64,000 nt of DNA from positions 1 to 64,000 of the forward strand of contig JAKIWS010000006.1 in assembly GCA_022749895.1 (NCBI GenBank). The letters are read 5' to 3'. The stretch is from Thermoplasmata archaeon. GTDB taxonomy: Archaea; Thermoplasmatota; Thermoplasmata; Lutacidiplasmatales; UBA184. Positions within the stretch are counted from its first letter, which is position 1. Each line of letters starts with the position of its first letter. The translations under genes and the position numbers were made by a program. The notes under the pieces are model-generated. The model worked only from the letters and a program-made list of their open reading frames with translations, did not search any database and had not been told where the DNA came from. Shown here one piece after another: positions 47,546 through 56,538 of the stretch.

Positions 47546-49127
47546 CGGCCGTCGTCCACCCCCGGCGTGCGAGCCCGACGGCGAGGCGGAGTCGGTCGAG
47601 TTGCCCGCCGTCCGGGCTGTCGGCGGAGAGCGCAACCTCGACGCCGGACTCCGCGAGACCGCGTAGGGTGGCGGAGTCCCATCCCCGCGACGGAGCGTCC
47701 GGTCCCACGACGATCGATGCGATAAGTTGCGAACGGCCGGCGCTACCGGGCGTCCGGCCGGCCGACGCGGGCGCTCCCCCCGATCCGTGGGCGAAGAGTA
47801 TCGGAGGCCGGGATGATTTCTTCGCCGCCGAGCGAACCCGGGAACTCGACCCCGCCTCGATCGGGGACGTCACGATCGTGTAGTCGAACCCGTCCGGGGG
47901 GTCCGACGCACCCTCCCACGACGGCACTTCCGCCCCGAGCAGGATCCGAGGGCGTTCCGACGGGACGGTCCGGATCGTCCTCGCAAGCTCGGGAACCGCC
48001 CCCTCGCCGAGCGGGACAGCGAATCCCACGTACTCGAATCCGAGCGCCGAGGCCTCCGCGAGCGCGGATCGGATGACGGTGGTCGAGGCGTCCGGGGCGA
48101 GGTGGACGTGGAGGTCGCCCCGGAGGGACCCCAGTTCGACGAGGTGCGGGAGCCTGCCTTGGGCCGCCGCCTCGATCTCCCCGTGATCTTCCCGGATCTC
48201 CGGAGGGATCCACGGAAACCCGAGCGTGGCGTACACCTCCTCCTCGGTCCGTCCCGCGACCCGTTCCTCCCCGCGGAAGACACCGTACTCATTGATCCGG
48301 AGTCCCCGGTCGCGCGCGATCGATCGAAGGTGGACGTTGTGGTCCTTCCCCCCGGTGAAGTACTGGAGCGCCGCACCGAACTCTTCCGGGGCAACGACTC
48401 GGAGGTCCACCTGGAGCTCCCCCTCGAGAACGATCGTGGCCTTGGTCGGACCCCGCATCAGCTGGCGCGCCTTCCCCGGCAGCGAGTTGAACGCGTCGAG
48501 CACCTTCTCCGGTTCGTTCGAGGTCACGAGGACATCCAGGTCCCCCACGGTCTCGCGGCACCGGCGGAAGCTCCCGGCGATCTCGACCGCGTCGAGCGGT
48601 GCGCGCGACCGGAGCGACGCGACGATGCCCTGAGCGATCCGGTCGGCCTCGGCCAGGGGAAGGCGATGGCTGGGGGTCGACGCGGAAGCGAGCGCGTCGC
48701 GGATCAGCTCGATCTTGCGGGGGCCGAACCCCTTGACCCCGTTGAGGCGCCCGGCGGCGATCGCCTCGGTGAGCTCCGTCGGGCCGACGATCCCGAGCTC
48801 GAGCCAGAACCGGCGTGCGGTCTTGGGCCCGAGCCCCGGGAGACGGGTCAGGGTGACGAGTCCGGGCGGGAGCTCCGCCTGGAGCTTCGCGAGGTAGGGA
48901 ATCGCCCCGGTCGTGAGGTACTCGTCGATCTTCTGCCTCAGGGCCTCCCCGACTCCGGGGATCGCGTCGAGCTCCCCGCGCTGGGCGATCAGGCGCAGGT
49001 CTTCCGGAAGACCCTCGAGGGAACGGGCGGCGCGGCGGTACGCTTCGGGTTTGAACCGCTCCCCCAGGAGGTCCAAGAGGTCGGCGATCTCCCGAAAGAT
49101 CGCGGCGACGTCAGCGTTCGTTCCCAT
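47469..49127 (-). CDS. polX: DNA polymerase X with degenerate PHP domain
   Basis: 552 aa. An N-terminal helix-hairpin-helix region (DAIPGVGEALRQKIDEYL, LTRLPGLGPKTARRFW, GVKGFGPRKIELI) precedes the pol beta-type palm with catalytic Asp residues in GSFRRCRETVGDLDVLV and VDLRVV. A PHP domain begins at RGDLHVHLAPDAST. Many PHP metal ligands are lost: the ITDH-type His is absent, the usual TDAH reads SADSPDG, and an alanine/serine-rich insert replaces the ANPDRLD-type region. The polymerase should work; the exonuclease activity of the PHP domain probably does not. Role in base-excision gap filling is established for the family. Confidence 0.92.
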   Translation of the reverse strand: MGTNADVAAIFREIADLLDLLGERFKPEAYRRAARSLEGLPEDLRLIAQRGELDAIPGVGEALRQKIDEYLTTGAIPYLAKLQAELPPGLVTLTRLPGLGPKTARRFWLELGIVGPTELTEAIAAGRLNGVKGFGPRKIELIRDALASASTPSHRLPLAEADRIAQGIVASLRSRAPLDAVEIAGSFRRCRETVGDLDVLVTSNEPEKVLDAFNSLPGKARQLMRGPTKATIVLEGELQVDLRVVAPEEFGAALQYFTGGKDHNVHLRSIARDRGLRINEYGVFRGEERVAGRTEEEVYATLGFPWIPPEIREDHGEIEAAAQGRLPHLVELGSLRGDLHVHLAPDASTTVIRSALAEASALGFEYVGFAVPLGEGAVPELARTIRTVPSERPRILLGAEVPSWEGASDPPDGFDYTIVTSPIEAGSSSRVRSAAKKSSRPPILFAHGSGGAPASAGRTPGSAGRSQLIASIVVGPDAPSRGWDSATLRGLAESGVEVALSADSPDGGQLDRLRLAVGLARRGWTTAATVTNARPWSARPGSKPPAGRDGPG

Positions 49128-49181
49128 CTCGACGTCGGCACGCCGGCCCGGGAGATATCCCGTTGGGACGCGGAGGAGGAA

Positions 49182-51383
49182 CTAGGGATTCGCGGGAGGA
49201 GGTGGGACCGGGGGCGACGAACCCGCTCCGTCCATGGTGGGAGGAGGCCCGACGGTCGCCGACGCGCGGGTTCCAGGTTTGCGGCGCAGGACGATCGCGA
49301 CGACCCCGACTGCGACCGCGAGCAGGACGACTCCGACCACGACGTACCCGAGCCCGCCAGAGAGGCCCAGGAACCCGGGGGTCGAGGCGGGCGCGGAAGC
49401 GACCACGACGGTGGCGTTCCCGGACGACGTGGCGCCCGTTTGGTCGGTCGCCGTGGCCTTCACGAGATAGCTCCCGGCGCTGGCGTACGCGTGCACGAGG
49501 GACGAGCTCGACGACATCGCGCCATCGCCCAGGTCCCAATGGACCGTGATCGGGCCGGTGCCCCCGGAGGTCGTGGAGGTGCCGGAGATCGACTGGCCGG
49601 GTACGGCCGTCAACGGGGTGACCACGATGCTCAGGGAGAGTCGAGCGTTCACGAGGACGTGGACCGTCGCCGAGCTGTTGGCTCCCGCCGAATCGTTCAC
49701 GAGGAGCATCGCCGAGAAGTTCGCGGTGCTGGCGAACAGGTGCGAGCTGTTCGCGGTCGGGCTCGTGGCACCGTCCCCAAACGACCAGCGGTAGACGAAC
49801 GGCGGGGTTCCGCCGCTCGCCGATCCGACGAACGAGGCGGTCTGCCCCAGGTCCAGGGTCGAGGGCGTGGCAGTGGCCCGGGCCGCGACCGGGGGGTGGA
49901 CCGTAACGGTCAACGACGTCGTCGAGGTCTGGGCGAACGAATCGACGATCGTCAGGTTGACGACATACGTTCCGGCCGTGACGTACGCGTGCTGGGGGGT
50001 CGACGTGACGCCGCTCATGCCGTCCCCGAACGTCCAGCTGAACGTGTCGGGCACGACGCCTCCCGTCGCGTTGCCCACGAACCGGACCATCTGGTTCGCG
50101 TCGGCCGGCGAGGGCGACGCTCGCGCGAGGGCGGAGATCGGTGCCGCGTACGCCCAGGTATCGTTGTAGTACCGGCCGCCGTAGGTCTCGTTCGAGCCGC
50201 TGAAGAATAGGATGAATCCGTCCGCCGCATCCCAAACCTCCCCGAAGCCGCCGCGGCCGGACGGACCCACGCTCGGGTGGAGACGGTTCCAATTCCCCCC
50301 GGCGAACGCCCAGGTGTCGTGGAGGTTGTCGGTGTTGTTCGCTCCTCCGAAGAGGACGAGATAGCCGTCGGTAGGGTCCGCGGCGAGCCCCGCAAACGAG
50401 CGGGCCGGCGCGTTCTGCGCCGGGTACAGTTGGGTCCACTCGCCTCCCGCGAACCTCCACGTGTCCCCGAGAACGAAGGTGGTGGCGTTCTCACCGCCGA
50501 ACATGACCACGTAGCCATCGACCGCGTCGTACTCGATCTCGCCAAAGTACCGCGCCGCGGGCGTGGTGGACGGGGTCAATTGCGTCCACGTGCCGCCCAC
50601 GTACTTCCACGTGTCGGCGATGAGCTGGTGCGTTCGATTGTCCCCGCCAAAAACGACCACGTAGTGGTCGGCCGCGTCGTAGACGCCTTGGGCCCCGATG
50701 CGCGGGGGAGGGGGCGACGCCGGTGCGAGCTGGGACCATTCACCCGCCGAGAACTTCCACGTGTCCCCGAGCACCACGCCGGTGGCGTTGACACCCCCGA
50801 AGAGCAACAGGTACCCGTCCGCGAGGTCATCCACGAGGACTGGCCCGCTTCGCGGGGACGGGCTCGAGGCCGGGAACAGCTCGGTCCACCGCCCCCCGGA
50901 GAACTTCCACGTGTCGGAAAACGTCGTGGCCGTGCCGATGCGTACGAACCCTCCGAAGAGCACGACGTACCCATCGGCGGCGTCGTACGTCATTCCGAAG
51001 TTGGCGCGTTTGGCGGGGAACGTCGATAGCTTGCTCGTCAGGTTCCACCAGTCGGGCCCGGCGGCGGACGGTCCCCGAAGGTGCGACCCGACCGGATCCG
51101 GCGGGGTGGAAGGGAGGGCGGGGTTCCCTCCCCGGAGGAGGGAGTCGGCGGCCGCCGTCAATTGAGTCGTGGCCGGCGCCCCAAGGGAATCGGTCGGTCG
51201 GGGCGCGGAGAGGTGGGGGGTTCCCGCCACGGCAACGAGTGGTCCTGATCCGCTGATGATGGCGGACAAGCCAACGAGACTCACCACGAGCGCGAGGGTG
51301 AGTCGGCGGGTGCGATGCTTCGCGCTCACGAGGGGGAACCCCAGCGACCCGCCAACCCCCGGGCGCACTATGAAACCTTTCAT
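49182..51383 (-). CDS. Kelch/PKD-domain anchored surface protein
   Basis: 733 aa. Signal peptide with core LTLALVVSLVGLSAIISGSG. Residues 110-430 hold six Kelch-type blades, each with a D-G/H-YVVLFGG core and DTWKFSGGRW, as in DGYVVMFGG...GDTWRFAGGEW. Three PKD beta-sandwich domains follow (SWTFGDGMSGVTSTPQHAY, YRWSFGDGATS, VHWDLGDGAMS), then one membrane helix (YVVVGVVLLAVAVGVVAIVL) and a basic tail. Such proteins are displayed on the outer face of Thermoplasmata cells and probably bind polymers or other cells; no enzyme motif is seen. ATG 51383 is used, but GTG 51329 just before the basic MSAKHRTRR-type start is equally possible. Confidence 0.85.
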   Translation of the reverse strand: MKGFIVRPGVGGSLGFPLVSAKHRTRRLTLALVVSLVGLSAIISGSGPLVAVAGTPHLSAPRPTDSLGAPATTQLTAAADSLLRGGNPALPSTPPDPVGSHLRGPSAAGPDWWNLTSKLSTFPAKRANFGMTYDAADGYVVLFGGFVRIGTATTFSDTWKFSGGRWTELFPASSPSPRSGPVLVDDLADGYLLLFGGVNATGVVLGDTWKFSAGEWSQLAPASPPPPRIGAQGVYDAADHYVVVFGGDNRTHQLIADTWKYVGGTWTQLTPSTTPAARYFGEIEYDAVDGYVVMFGGENATTFVLGDTWRFAGGEWTQLYPAQNAPARSFAGLAADPTDGYLVLFGGANNTDNLHDTWAFAGGNWNRLHPSVGPSGRGGFGEVWDAADGFILFFSGSNETYGGRYYNDTWAYAAPISALARASPSPADANQMVRFVGNATGGVVPDTFSWTFGDGMSGVTSTPQHAYVTAGTYVVNLTIVDSFAQTSTTSLTVTVHPPVAARATATPSTLDLGQTASFVGSASGGTPPFVYRWSFGDGATSPTANSSHLFASTANFSAMLLVNDSAGANSSATVHVLVNARLSLSIVVTPLTAVPGQSISGTSTTSGGTGPITVHWDLGDGAMSSSSSLVHAYASAGSYLVKATATDQTGATSSGNATVVVASAPASTPGFLGLSGGLGYVVVGVVLLAVAVGVVAIVLRRKPGTRASATVGPPPTMDGAGSSPPVPPPPANP

Positions 51384-51592
51384 TGCAAGGGGAGGAAGTC
51401 TCGGCGTCTCCCCCCGGCAAGTTCACAGCCAAGGCACCATCGAAGGCCCGCCGTCAACCGGACCATCTCGGGCGGGCGGCGCCTCGCGGAGAACGGCGCC
51501 AGGGCGGCTGCCGCCCCACCGGGCCAAAATGGTAAGGCGGCGCGTTCCCGTAGTACGACGTGCGCCCCCACCGTCCCTCCGCGAGCTTCCCG

Positions 51593-52435
51593 ATGCATCT
51601 CGACGCGCTCTATCGGGCGTTCCCGGTCGAGCGATCGCTCGCGATGGACCCGTTATCGTGCGTGCGACCGTTCGCGAACGACCGCCGGGCCGCGGAAGTG
51701 GCGGGCATCATGGCCGCCACGCTCGCCGTCGGGAACACTCGGGCCATCCTTCGTTCGTTCGGGACGCTGGCCGAGCAGATCGCCGGAGACTTCTCCGGGT
51801 TCGTAGACGCGGCCCGGCCGCGGCGACCGCCCGGCCCGTTGGTCGACTTCCGACACCGCTGGCTACGGGGCGACCAGCTCGAGTACCTCGGGTACCAACT
51901 CCAGCAGCTGTACCGCAGTTACGATTCCCTCGAGGAGGTTTTCCTCGAAGGGATGGCCGGCTCCGACGGATTCGCCGGGGGGATCGCGGCGCTGTCGCAG
52001 GGGCTGCGCGGCCCGGAAGCCGCTTCGGCCCCGGAACGCTACCGGTACCTGTTCCCGTCCCCCCTCGGCCCGTCGCATAGCCCGTGCAAGCGACTCGCGC
52101 TGTTCGTGCGTTGGATGGTCCGAACCGAGTATCCCGATCTCGGATTGTGGACGCGGGTCCCCACAGCGGAGCTCCGGATCCCGCTCGACCACCACGTCTT
52201 CTGGATCGCCTACAATCTGGGGCTCACGGCGCGCCGCACGCCGAGCTGGGCCGCCGTCGAGGAGATCACCGCCGCGCTGAAACGGATCGACCCGAACGAC
52301 CCGATCAAGTACGATTTCGTTCTCTGCCACACCGGGATCTCGGGCGATTGCCCGAAGCACCGGGACCTCGCGATCTGCGGCCGCTGCGCCGTCCGCCCGG
52401 ACTGTCGACTCTGGCGGGGGCGGGTCGCGGCATGA
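51593..52435 (+). CDS. TIGR02757 (DUF2400) family protein
   Basis: 280 aa. Signature stretches are LDALYRAFPVERSLAMDPLS, FVRWMVRTEYPDLGLW, IPLDHHVFWIAYNLGL and DPIKYDFVLCHTGISG. The C terminus carries C-x8-C-x2-C-x5-C (CPKHRDLAICGRCAVRPDC), spaced like the [4Fe-4S] loop of endonuclease III-type glycosylases, to which this family is distantly related. A nucleic-acid role is thus likely but unproven. ATG 51593 matches the usual N terminus; a TATA-like ATGGTAAG lies near 51530. The stop overlaps the next ATG (ATGA). Confidence 0.85.
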   Translation: MHLDALYRAFPVERSLAMDPLSCVRPFANDRRAAEVAGIMAATLAVGNTRAILRSFGTLAEQIAGDFSGFVDAARPRRPPGPLVDFRHRWLRGDQLEYLGYQLQQLYRSYDSLEEVFLEGMAGSDGFAGGIAALSQGLRGPEAASAPERYRYLFPSPLGPSHSPCKRLALFVRWMVRTEYPDLGLWTRVPTAELRIPLDHHVFWIAYNLGLTARRTPSWAAVEEITAALKRIDPNDPIKYDFVLCHTGISGDCPKHRDLAICGRCAVRPDCRLWRGRVAA

Positions 52436-52854
52436 CGGAGGCTCCCGAGCTCGGGATCGACCCGGGGCTGCTCGAGCGGTTCCGGAGCGCCGGTACCCAC
52501 ATCGCCTGGATCGAGGCCAAGGCCGCGTCCCGGGGACGGCGTCGCACCTCGGAACCGGCGTCGGGTCCGAAGGTCCGCACGGCGCGCTTGAACGACGAGA
52601 CGGCCCGCGTGGAAACGGTCGAGCGACCCCGCGGCTACCAGATCGTAACGGAGTCGGGACCGGTCGGCGCCCTCGTGGTGCTCCTCGCCTGCGCCGAGCG
52701 CGGCGTGCCCACGCGTTTGAACCCCGTGCTCGCCGGCGAACGAGCCCAGTTCCCGATGGGGGCGATCGAAGCCGAGTGGGGCGGGTCGCCGGCGGTGGGC
52801 CACGCCCTCAGCCTCGCCGACCTGGTCGGCCTCGCGCGGTACGCCCTGCCGTAG
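52432..52854 (+). CDS. Hypothetical protein coupled to DUF2400 gene
   Basis: 140 aa, not recognised. N-terminal helix LLERFRSAGTHIAWIEAKA, then a basic Arg/Ser patch (SRGRRRTSEPASG), then alpha/beta sequence (RGYQIVTESGPVGALVVLLA, GVPTRLNPVLAGERAQFPMG). No membrane segment or metal motif. ATG overlaps the stop of the DUF2400 gene by 4 bases, so the two are co-translated and probably functionally linked. The basic patch could contact nucleic acid. Confidence 0.6.
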   Translation: MTEAPELGIDPGLLERFRSAGTHIAWIEAKAASRGRRRTSEPASGPKVRTARLNDETARVETVERPRGYQIVTESGPVGALVVLLACAERGVPTRLNPVLAGERAQFPMGAIEAEWGGSPAVGHALSLADLVGLARYALP

Positions 52855-52870
52855 CCGGCGGCCGCTGGTT

Positions 52871-55648
52871 CTACGAGCAGCCGCTCGTCGTCCCGCAGAC
52901 CGTGCACGCGTAGCAGGTACCCGAGCGGACCATGATGCCGCCGCAGACGTGGCACGACGGAGCATCCTCGGAAGCGCGCCCGGCGCTCTCGCCGAACGTG
53001 TCGAGCGGGCGGGTCTCGAACTTGACCACCGTCGCGGCCGACTTCGCAGGGGCGGCGGCGCCGTGGCCGTTGCCGTTCCCCTCGGCCGCCGGCCCCTCGA
53101 GGCCGATCGACCGCCGCTGGTCCTCCGTCAGGAACTCGACCGCGAGCCACCGGGCGACGTAGTCCGGGATCGATTTCGCAAACCGGATCTTCGGATTGTT
53201 GGTGGCGCCGGCGGGCTCGAAGCGCATGTGCGCGAGCTTCCGCACGAGGTCTTTCAGCGGCACCCCGTGCTGCAGCGCCATCGACATCGAGATCCCGAGG
53301 GAATCCATGAGCCCGTTGACCGTCGAACCTTCCTTCGTGACCCGGAAGAACATCTCCCCGGGCCGTCCGTCCGGGTAGAGACCGACCGTCACGTAGCCGT
53401 CGTGGCCGCCGACCTGGAAGTGGTGGGTGATCGCCTTCCGTTCGTCGGGGAGCTTCTCGCGCTTCGGTGCGCGGACCCCGCTCGTCGTGGTCGTCTTCCC
53501 CGCGCCGGTCTCGTACGGCTGCGACGCTTTGCAGCCGTCGCGGTACAGCGCGACCGATTTCACGCCGAGCTTCCAGGCTTCGAAGTAGATCTTCTCGATG
53601 TCCTCGACGGTCGCCTCGTGCGGAAGGTTGATCGTCTTGGAGGCGCCGCCCGAGAGGAACGGCTGCGTCGCGCCGAGCATCTTCAAGTGGCCCATCGGGG
53701 GGATCGTCCGCGAGCTCCCGCTCGGCGCGAGGGCGCAGTCGAACACCGTCAGGTGCTCCGCCTTTAGGTCCGGGGCCCCTTCGATCGTCCCCTTCTGGAC
53801 GATGTGTTCCCGGATCCGCAGAACCGCGGCCGCGTCGTAGCCGAGGGAAGCGAGGGCGTCTTCCACCGTGTGGTTGACGAGGCGCATCGTTCCGCCGCCG
53901 ACCAAGTTCTTCGTCTTGACGAGCGAGAGCTCGGGCTCGAGCCCCAACGTGTCGCAGCCCATGAGGAGCCCGATCGTCCCCGTGGGGGCGATCACCGAGA
54001 TCTGGGCGTTGCGGTAGCCCCACAGCTCGCCGGCGTGGACCGTGTCATGCCAACGGTCGACCGCCGTGGTGACCACCGAGGTGAGCCGAGCATCGTTCTT
54101 GGGGATCGCCGCCGCGGCGTCGCGGTGCTTACCCATCACGCGGAGCATCGGCGCGCGGTTCTTGTCGAACCCGGCGAACGGACCCATCCGTCGCGCGATC
54201 TCGGCCGACATGTGGTACCCTTCGGCGGAGAGGATGGCGGAGATGCCGGCGGCGAACGTCCGGCCCGCGTCGCTGTCGTAGGCGAGACCGTAGTGCATGA
54301 GCAGCGAGCCCAGGTTCGCGTACCCGAGCCCCAGCGGCCGGTAGTCGTGGGAGTTCTGCGCGATCGGGGCCGTCGGGTAGCTCGAAGCGTCGACGACGAT
54401 CTCCATCGCGAAGATCATCGTGCGGACCGCCTCCTGGAACCGCTCGACCTCGAAGGCGCCCTTCTCGTCGAGGAACTTGAGCAGGTTGATCGAGGCGAGG
54501 TTGCACGCGGAATCGTCGAGGAACAGATACTCGCTGCAGGGGTTCGACGCGTTGATCCGCCCCGTCGTCGGGCAGGTGTGCCAGTCGTTCGTGACGTCGT
54601 CGAACTGGACGCCGGGGTCCCCGCAGCGCCAGGCGGCGTGGGCGAGCCGGCGCCACAGCTCGCGCGCCTGCATGGTCGCGGCGACGGAGTGGTCGGTCCG
54701 ATTGTACGTCGACCACGCGCCGTCCCGCTCGACCGCCTCCATGAAGGAGTTCGGGACGCGGACGGAGTGGTTCGCGTTCTGGTAGGCGATCGACGCGTAG
54801 GCGCTGTCGGGGTCGGTCCCGTCGAAGTTCGGCGAGTAGCCTTCCCGGATCAGCGCGTAGGCCTTGTCCTCCTCGCGGACCTTGCACTCGATGAAGTCGA
54901 CGATGTCGGGGTGGTCGAGGTTCAGGATGACCATCTTCGCCGCGCGGCGCGTGGTGCCGCCGGACTTGATGACGCCCGCGAGCGCGTCGAAGGCGCGCAT
55001 GAAGGAGACCGGCCCGCTCGCGATCCCGCCGCCCGAGAGCTTCTCGTGGCTGCCCCGGAGCTGCGAGAGGTTGGAACCCGTGCCGCTGCCGCCCTTGAAG
55101 AGACGTCCCTCGCTCACGGCGAGGTTCAGGATGGATTCCATGTCGTCGCCGACCGACTGGATGAAGCACGCCGAGCATTGCGGCGGCTCGCGGACGCCGA
55201 CGTTGAACCAGACGGGGCTGTTGAACGCCGCCATCTGGTGGACCATCAGGTAGGCGAGGCTCTCCTCGAGCTGGGTCGACTCCTCGATGGTGTCGAGGTA
55301 GCCCAGGTCGAGTCCGCGCTGCGCGATCCAGTGGGTGACCCGACGGATCATCCCCTCGATGGAGTTCTCCTTCCGTCCCTGGATGACGCGGAAATATTTC
55401 GACGCGGCGATGTTGATCGCGTTCTCCGACCACGTCGCCGGCGCGCGCACGCCCTTGAGCTCGAAGATCGTCGCGCCGTCGGCGTTCTTGATCACCGAGT
55501 CGTGATTCTTCCACGCGACGGTGTCGAACGCCGTCGTCCCTCGCGGGACGAGCCGCGGGACCGGGATCGGTTCGCGACCGGTCCGCTCCTCGCTCCGAAC
55601 GGGGCTCGGCCCCGAGGCCGAGATTGCGCGCTTGCGGGCTACTGCCAT
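52871..55648 (-). CDS. nrdJ: B12-dependent ribonucleotide reductase (class II)
   Basis: 925 aa. Reduces ribonucleotides to deoxyribonucleotides using adenosylcobalamin. Active-site features: QCSACFIQSVGDDMESIL, LFKGGSGTGSNLS, the NASNPCSEYLFLDDSACNLASINL region with radical Cys and Glu, and PTGTIGLLMGCDTLGLEP. No R2-type partner is needed. The C terminus has a Cys-rich tail (CHVCGG, CYACTVCGTTSGCS) that binds zinc or re-reduces the active site, with thioredoxin as likely donor. ATG 55648 with GGAG about 10 bases upstream. The promoter may be a box at 55728-55738 (CTCCTTAAGG on the minus strand). No cobalamin riboswitch consensus recognised upstream. Confidence 0.96.
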   Translation of the reverse strand: MAVARKRAISASGPSPVRSEERTGREPIPVPRLVPRGTTAFDTVAWKNHDSVIKNADGATIFELKGVRAPATWSENAINIAASKYFRVIQGRKENSIEGMIRRVTHWIAQRGLDLGYLDTIEESTQLEESLAYLMVHQMAAFNSPVWFNVGVREPPQCSACFIQSVGDDMESILNLAVSEGRLFKGGSGTGSNLSQLRGSHEKLSGGGIASGPVSFMRAFDALAGVIKSGGTTRRAAKMVILNLDHPDIVDFIECKVREEDKAYALIREGYSPNFDGTDPDSAYASIAYQNANHSVRVPNSFMEAVERDGAWSTYNRTDHSVAATMQARELWRRLAHAAWRCGDPGVQFDDVTNDWHTCPTTGRINASNPCSEYLFLDDSACNLASINLLKFLDEKGAFEVERFQEAVRTMIFAMEIVVDASSYPTAPIAQNSHDYRPLGLGYANLGSLLMHYGLAYDSDAGRTFAAGISAILSAEGYHMSAEIARRMGPFAGFDKNRAPMLRVMGKHRDAAAAIPKNDARLTSVVTTAVDRWHDTVHAGELWGYRNAQISVIAPTGTIGLLMGCDTLGLEPELSLVKTKNLVGGGTMRLVNHTVEDALASLGYDAAAVLRIREHIVQKGTIEGAPDLKAEHLTVFDCALAPSGSSRTIPPMGHLKMLGATQPFLSGGASKTINLPHEATVEDIEKIYFEAWKLGVKSVALYRDGCKASQPYETGAGKTTTTSGVRAPKREKLPDERKAITHHFQVGGHDGYVTVGLYPDGRPGEMFFRVTKEGSTVNGLMDSLGISMSMALQHGVPLKDLVRKLAHMRFEPAGATNNPKIRFAKSIPDYVARWLAVEFLTEDQRRSIGLEGPAAEGNGNGHGAAAPAKSAATVVKFETRPLDTFGESAGRASEDAPSCHVCGGIMVRSGTCYACTVCGTTSGCS

Positions 55649-55976
55649 GTTGCTTTACTCCGGAAGGTGCACCGCGCCGGGGTCGATCGCGTCGCGCACC
55701 GTCTACCTCGTCCTGAGGAGCGAGCGGCGCCTTAAGGAGCCCTCAACGGGCCACGAAACAGCGGCGGGGGGCGACCGTTTCGCGCTCGGAGTTCGCGCCC
55801 GAAAGAACGTGCGACCTGCGCTCGAACACCGTGGATGAAACCTTCCGGGTGGCGCGTAAGCGGTCTCCTCTATAAGTTGGATGGGTCGCACAGGTCGCGT
55901 TTCGAGGTAAAATTCGCGTCACCGGGGTTGGATGACGTCGGAATCGTCCGTGCGTCGCCGAGGGGCCGGCGTTGCG
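55649..55976. other. Intergenic region upstream of nrdJ
   Basis: 328 bases without a gene. It holds a minus-strand TTAAGG box near 55733 and a TATA box CTATAAG (55870-55876) that fits either strand. No ORF follows the plus-strand orientation at a plausible distance. Confidence 0.35.
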
Positions 55977-56126
55977 TTACGGCGGTGCGCTTCGGGGGAG
56001 GAGCCGCATCGTGCACGGCATCGTCACCCCGCAATCGCCGCAGAAAAGGCCGTCCTCGCTGACCCAGAGGAACGCTCCGCACCGGTCGCACTTGCGCGGG
56101 TCGTCGTTCGGGAACCGACAGCCCAT
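55977..56126 (-). CDS. 49-residue zinc-ribbon protein
   Basis: A short frame from ATG 56126 to TAA 55977 encodes 49 aa with two CxxC knuckles: KCDRCGAF and FCGDCGVT, spaced like a zinc ribbon, plus two flanking Cys (MGCRF, MPCTM). A Shine-Dalgarno GGAGG lies 7 bases before the ATG. Small proteins of this type are common in archaea and may bind RNA or serve as a subunit of a larger complex; function unknown. It sits between the 71-residue repeat-protein gene and nrdJ, all on the minus strand. Confidence 0.62.
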   Translation of the reverse strand: MGCRFPNDDPRKCDRCGAFLWVSEDGLFCGDCGVTMPCTMRLLPRSAPP

Positions 56127-56266
56127 CGAGGTGCCTCCGCTTGTCTACCCTGCGCGCCGGGGTCGATCGTTCGTCGGGCCGCCGCCGCGCGAAAGAAAAG
56201 GGAGAGAGGAAACGGTTGGAACGCCTCGAAAACGAGGGGTTTCGGACCGGCGATGAGAGGACGCCG

Positions 56267-56482
56267 TTAGGCGTTCTTCATCTTCGCGCGGGCAATGTAC
56301 CCCTTCTTGTCCAAGAAGTACATGAAGCCGTCCGCGCGGTTGACCTTCTCGGTCCCGACACGGGCCTTCCGGCCGCTCTTGTTCAGCTTCGTCGGGGTCT
56401 TCCACAGGTACCCGTCCTTCCCGAGGTAGTACAGGTAGCCCTTTTCCCGCGTGATCTGCTCTTTGCCGACTCGCTCCGCCAT
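56267..56482 (-). CDS. 71-residue protein with two GYLYYLG-type repeats
   Basis: 71 aa, very basic, made of two similar halves: REKGYLYYLGKDGYLWKTP and RADGFMYFLDKKGYIARAK, joined by a Lys/Arg-rich linker, and a start MAERVGKEQITR. The pattern of G-aromatic pairs resembles small beta-hairpin repeats. Not a known family to me. ATG 56482 lies about 10 bases after the transcript start predicted from a TATA box (56516-56523); the longer frame to 56542 would include the box itself. Likely nucleic-acid-binding given charge, by inference. Confidence 0.65.
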   Translation of the reverse strand: MAERVGKEQITREKGYLYYLGKDGYLWKTPTKLNKSGRKARVGTEKVNRADGFMYFLDKKGYIARAKMKNA

Positions 56483-56515
56483 TCTGGGGACCTCACCGGC
56501 GAGGAGGAAACCCCT

Positions 56516-56523
56516 CCTATATG
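56516..56523 (-). promoter_or_regulatory. TATA box of the 71-residue repeat-protein gene
   Basis: CATATAGG on the minus strand, about 37 bp before ATG 56482; it overlaps the 3' boundary of hutI. Confidence 0.5.
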
Positions 56524-56538
56524 AACGTGAGGCTTCAT

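Noticed and set aside
55649-55870. Cobalamin riboswitch ahead of the B12-dependent reductase
   Set aside because: No B12-box-like consensus (GCCACTG with flanking conserved blocks) is visible in the leader.
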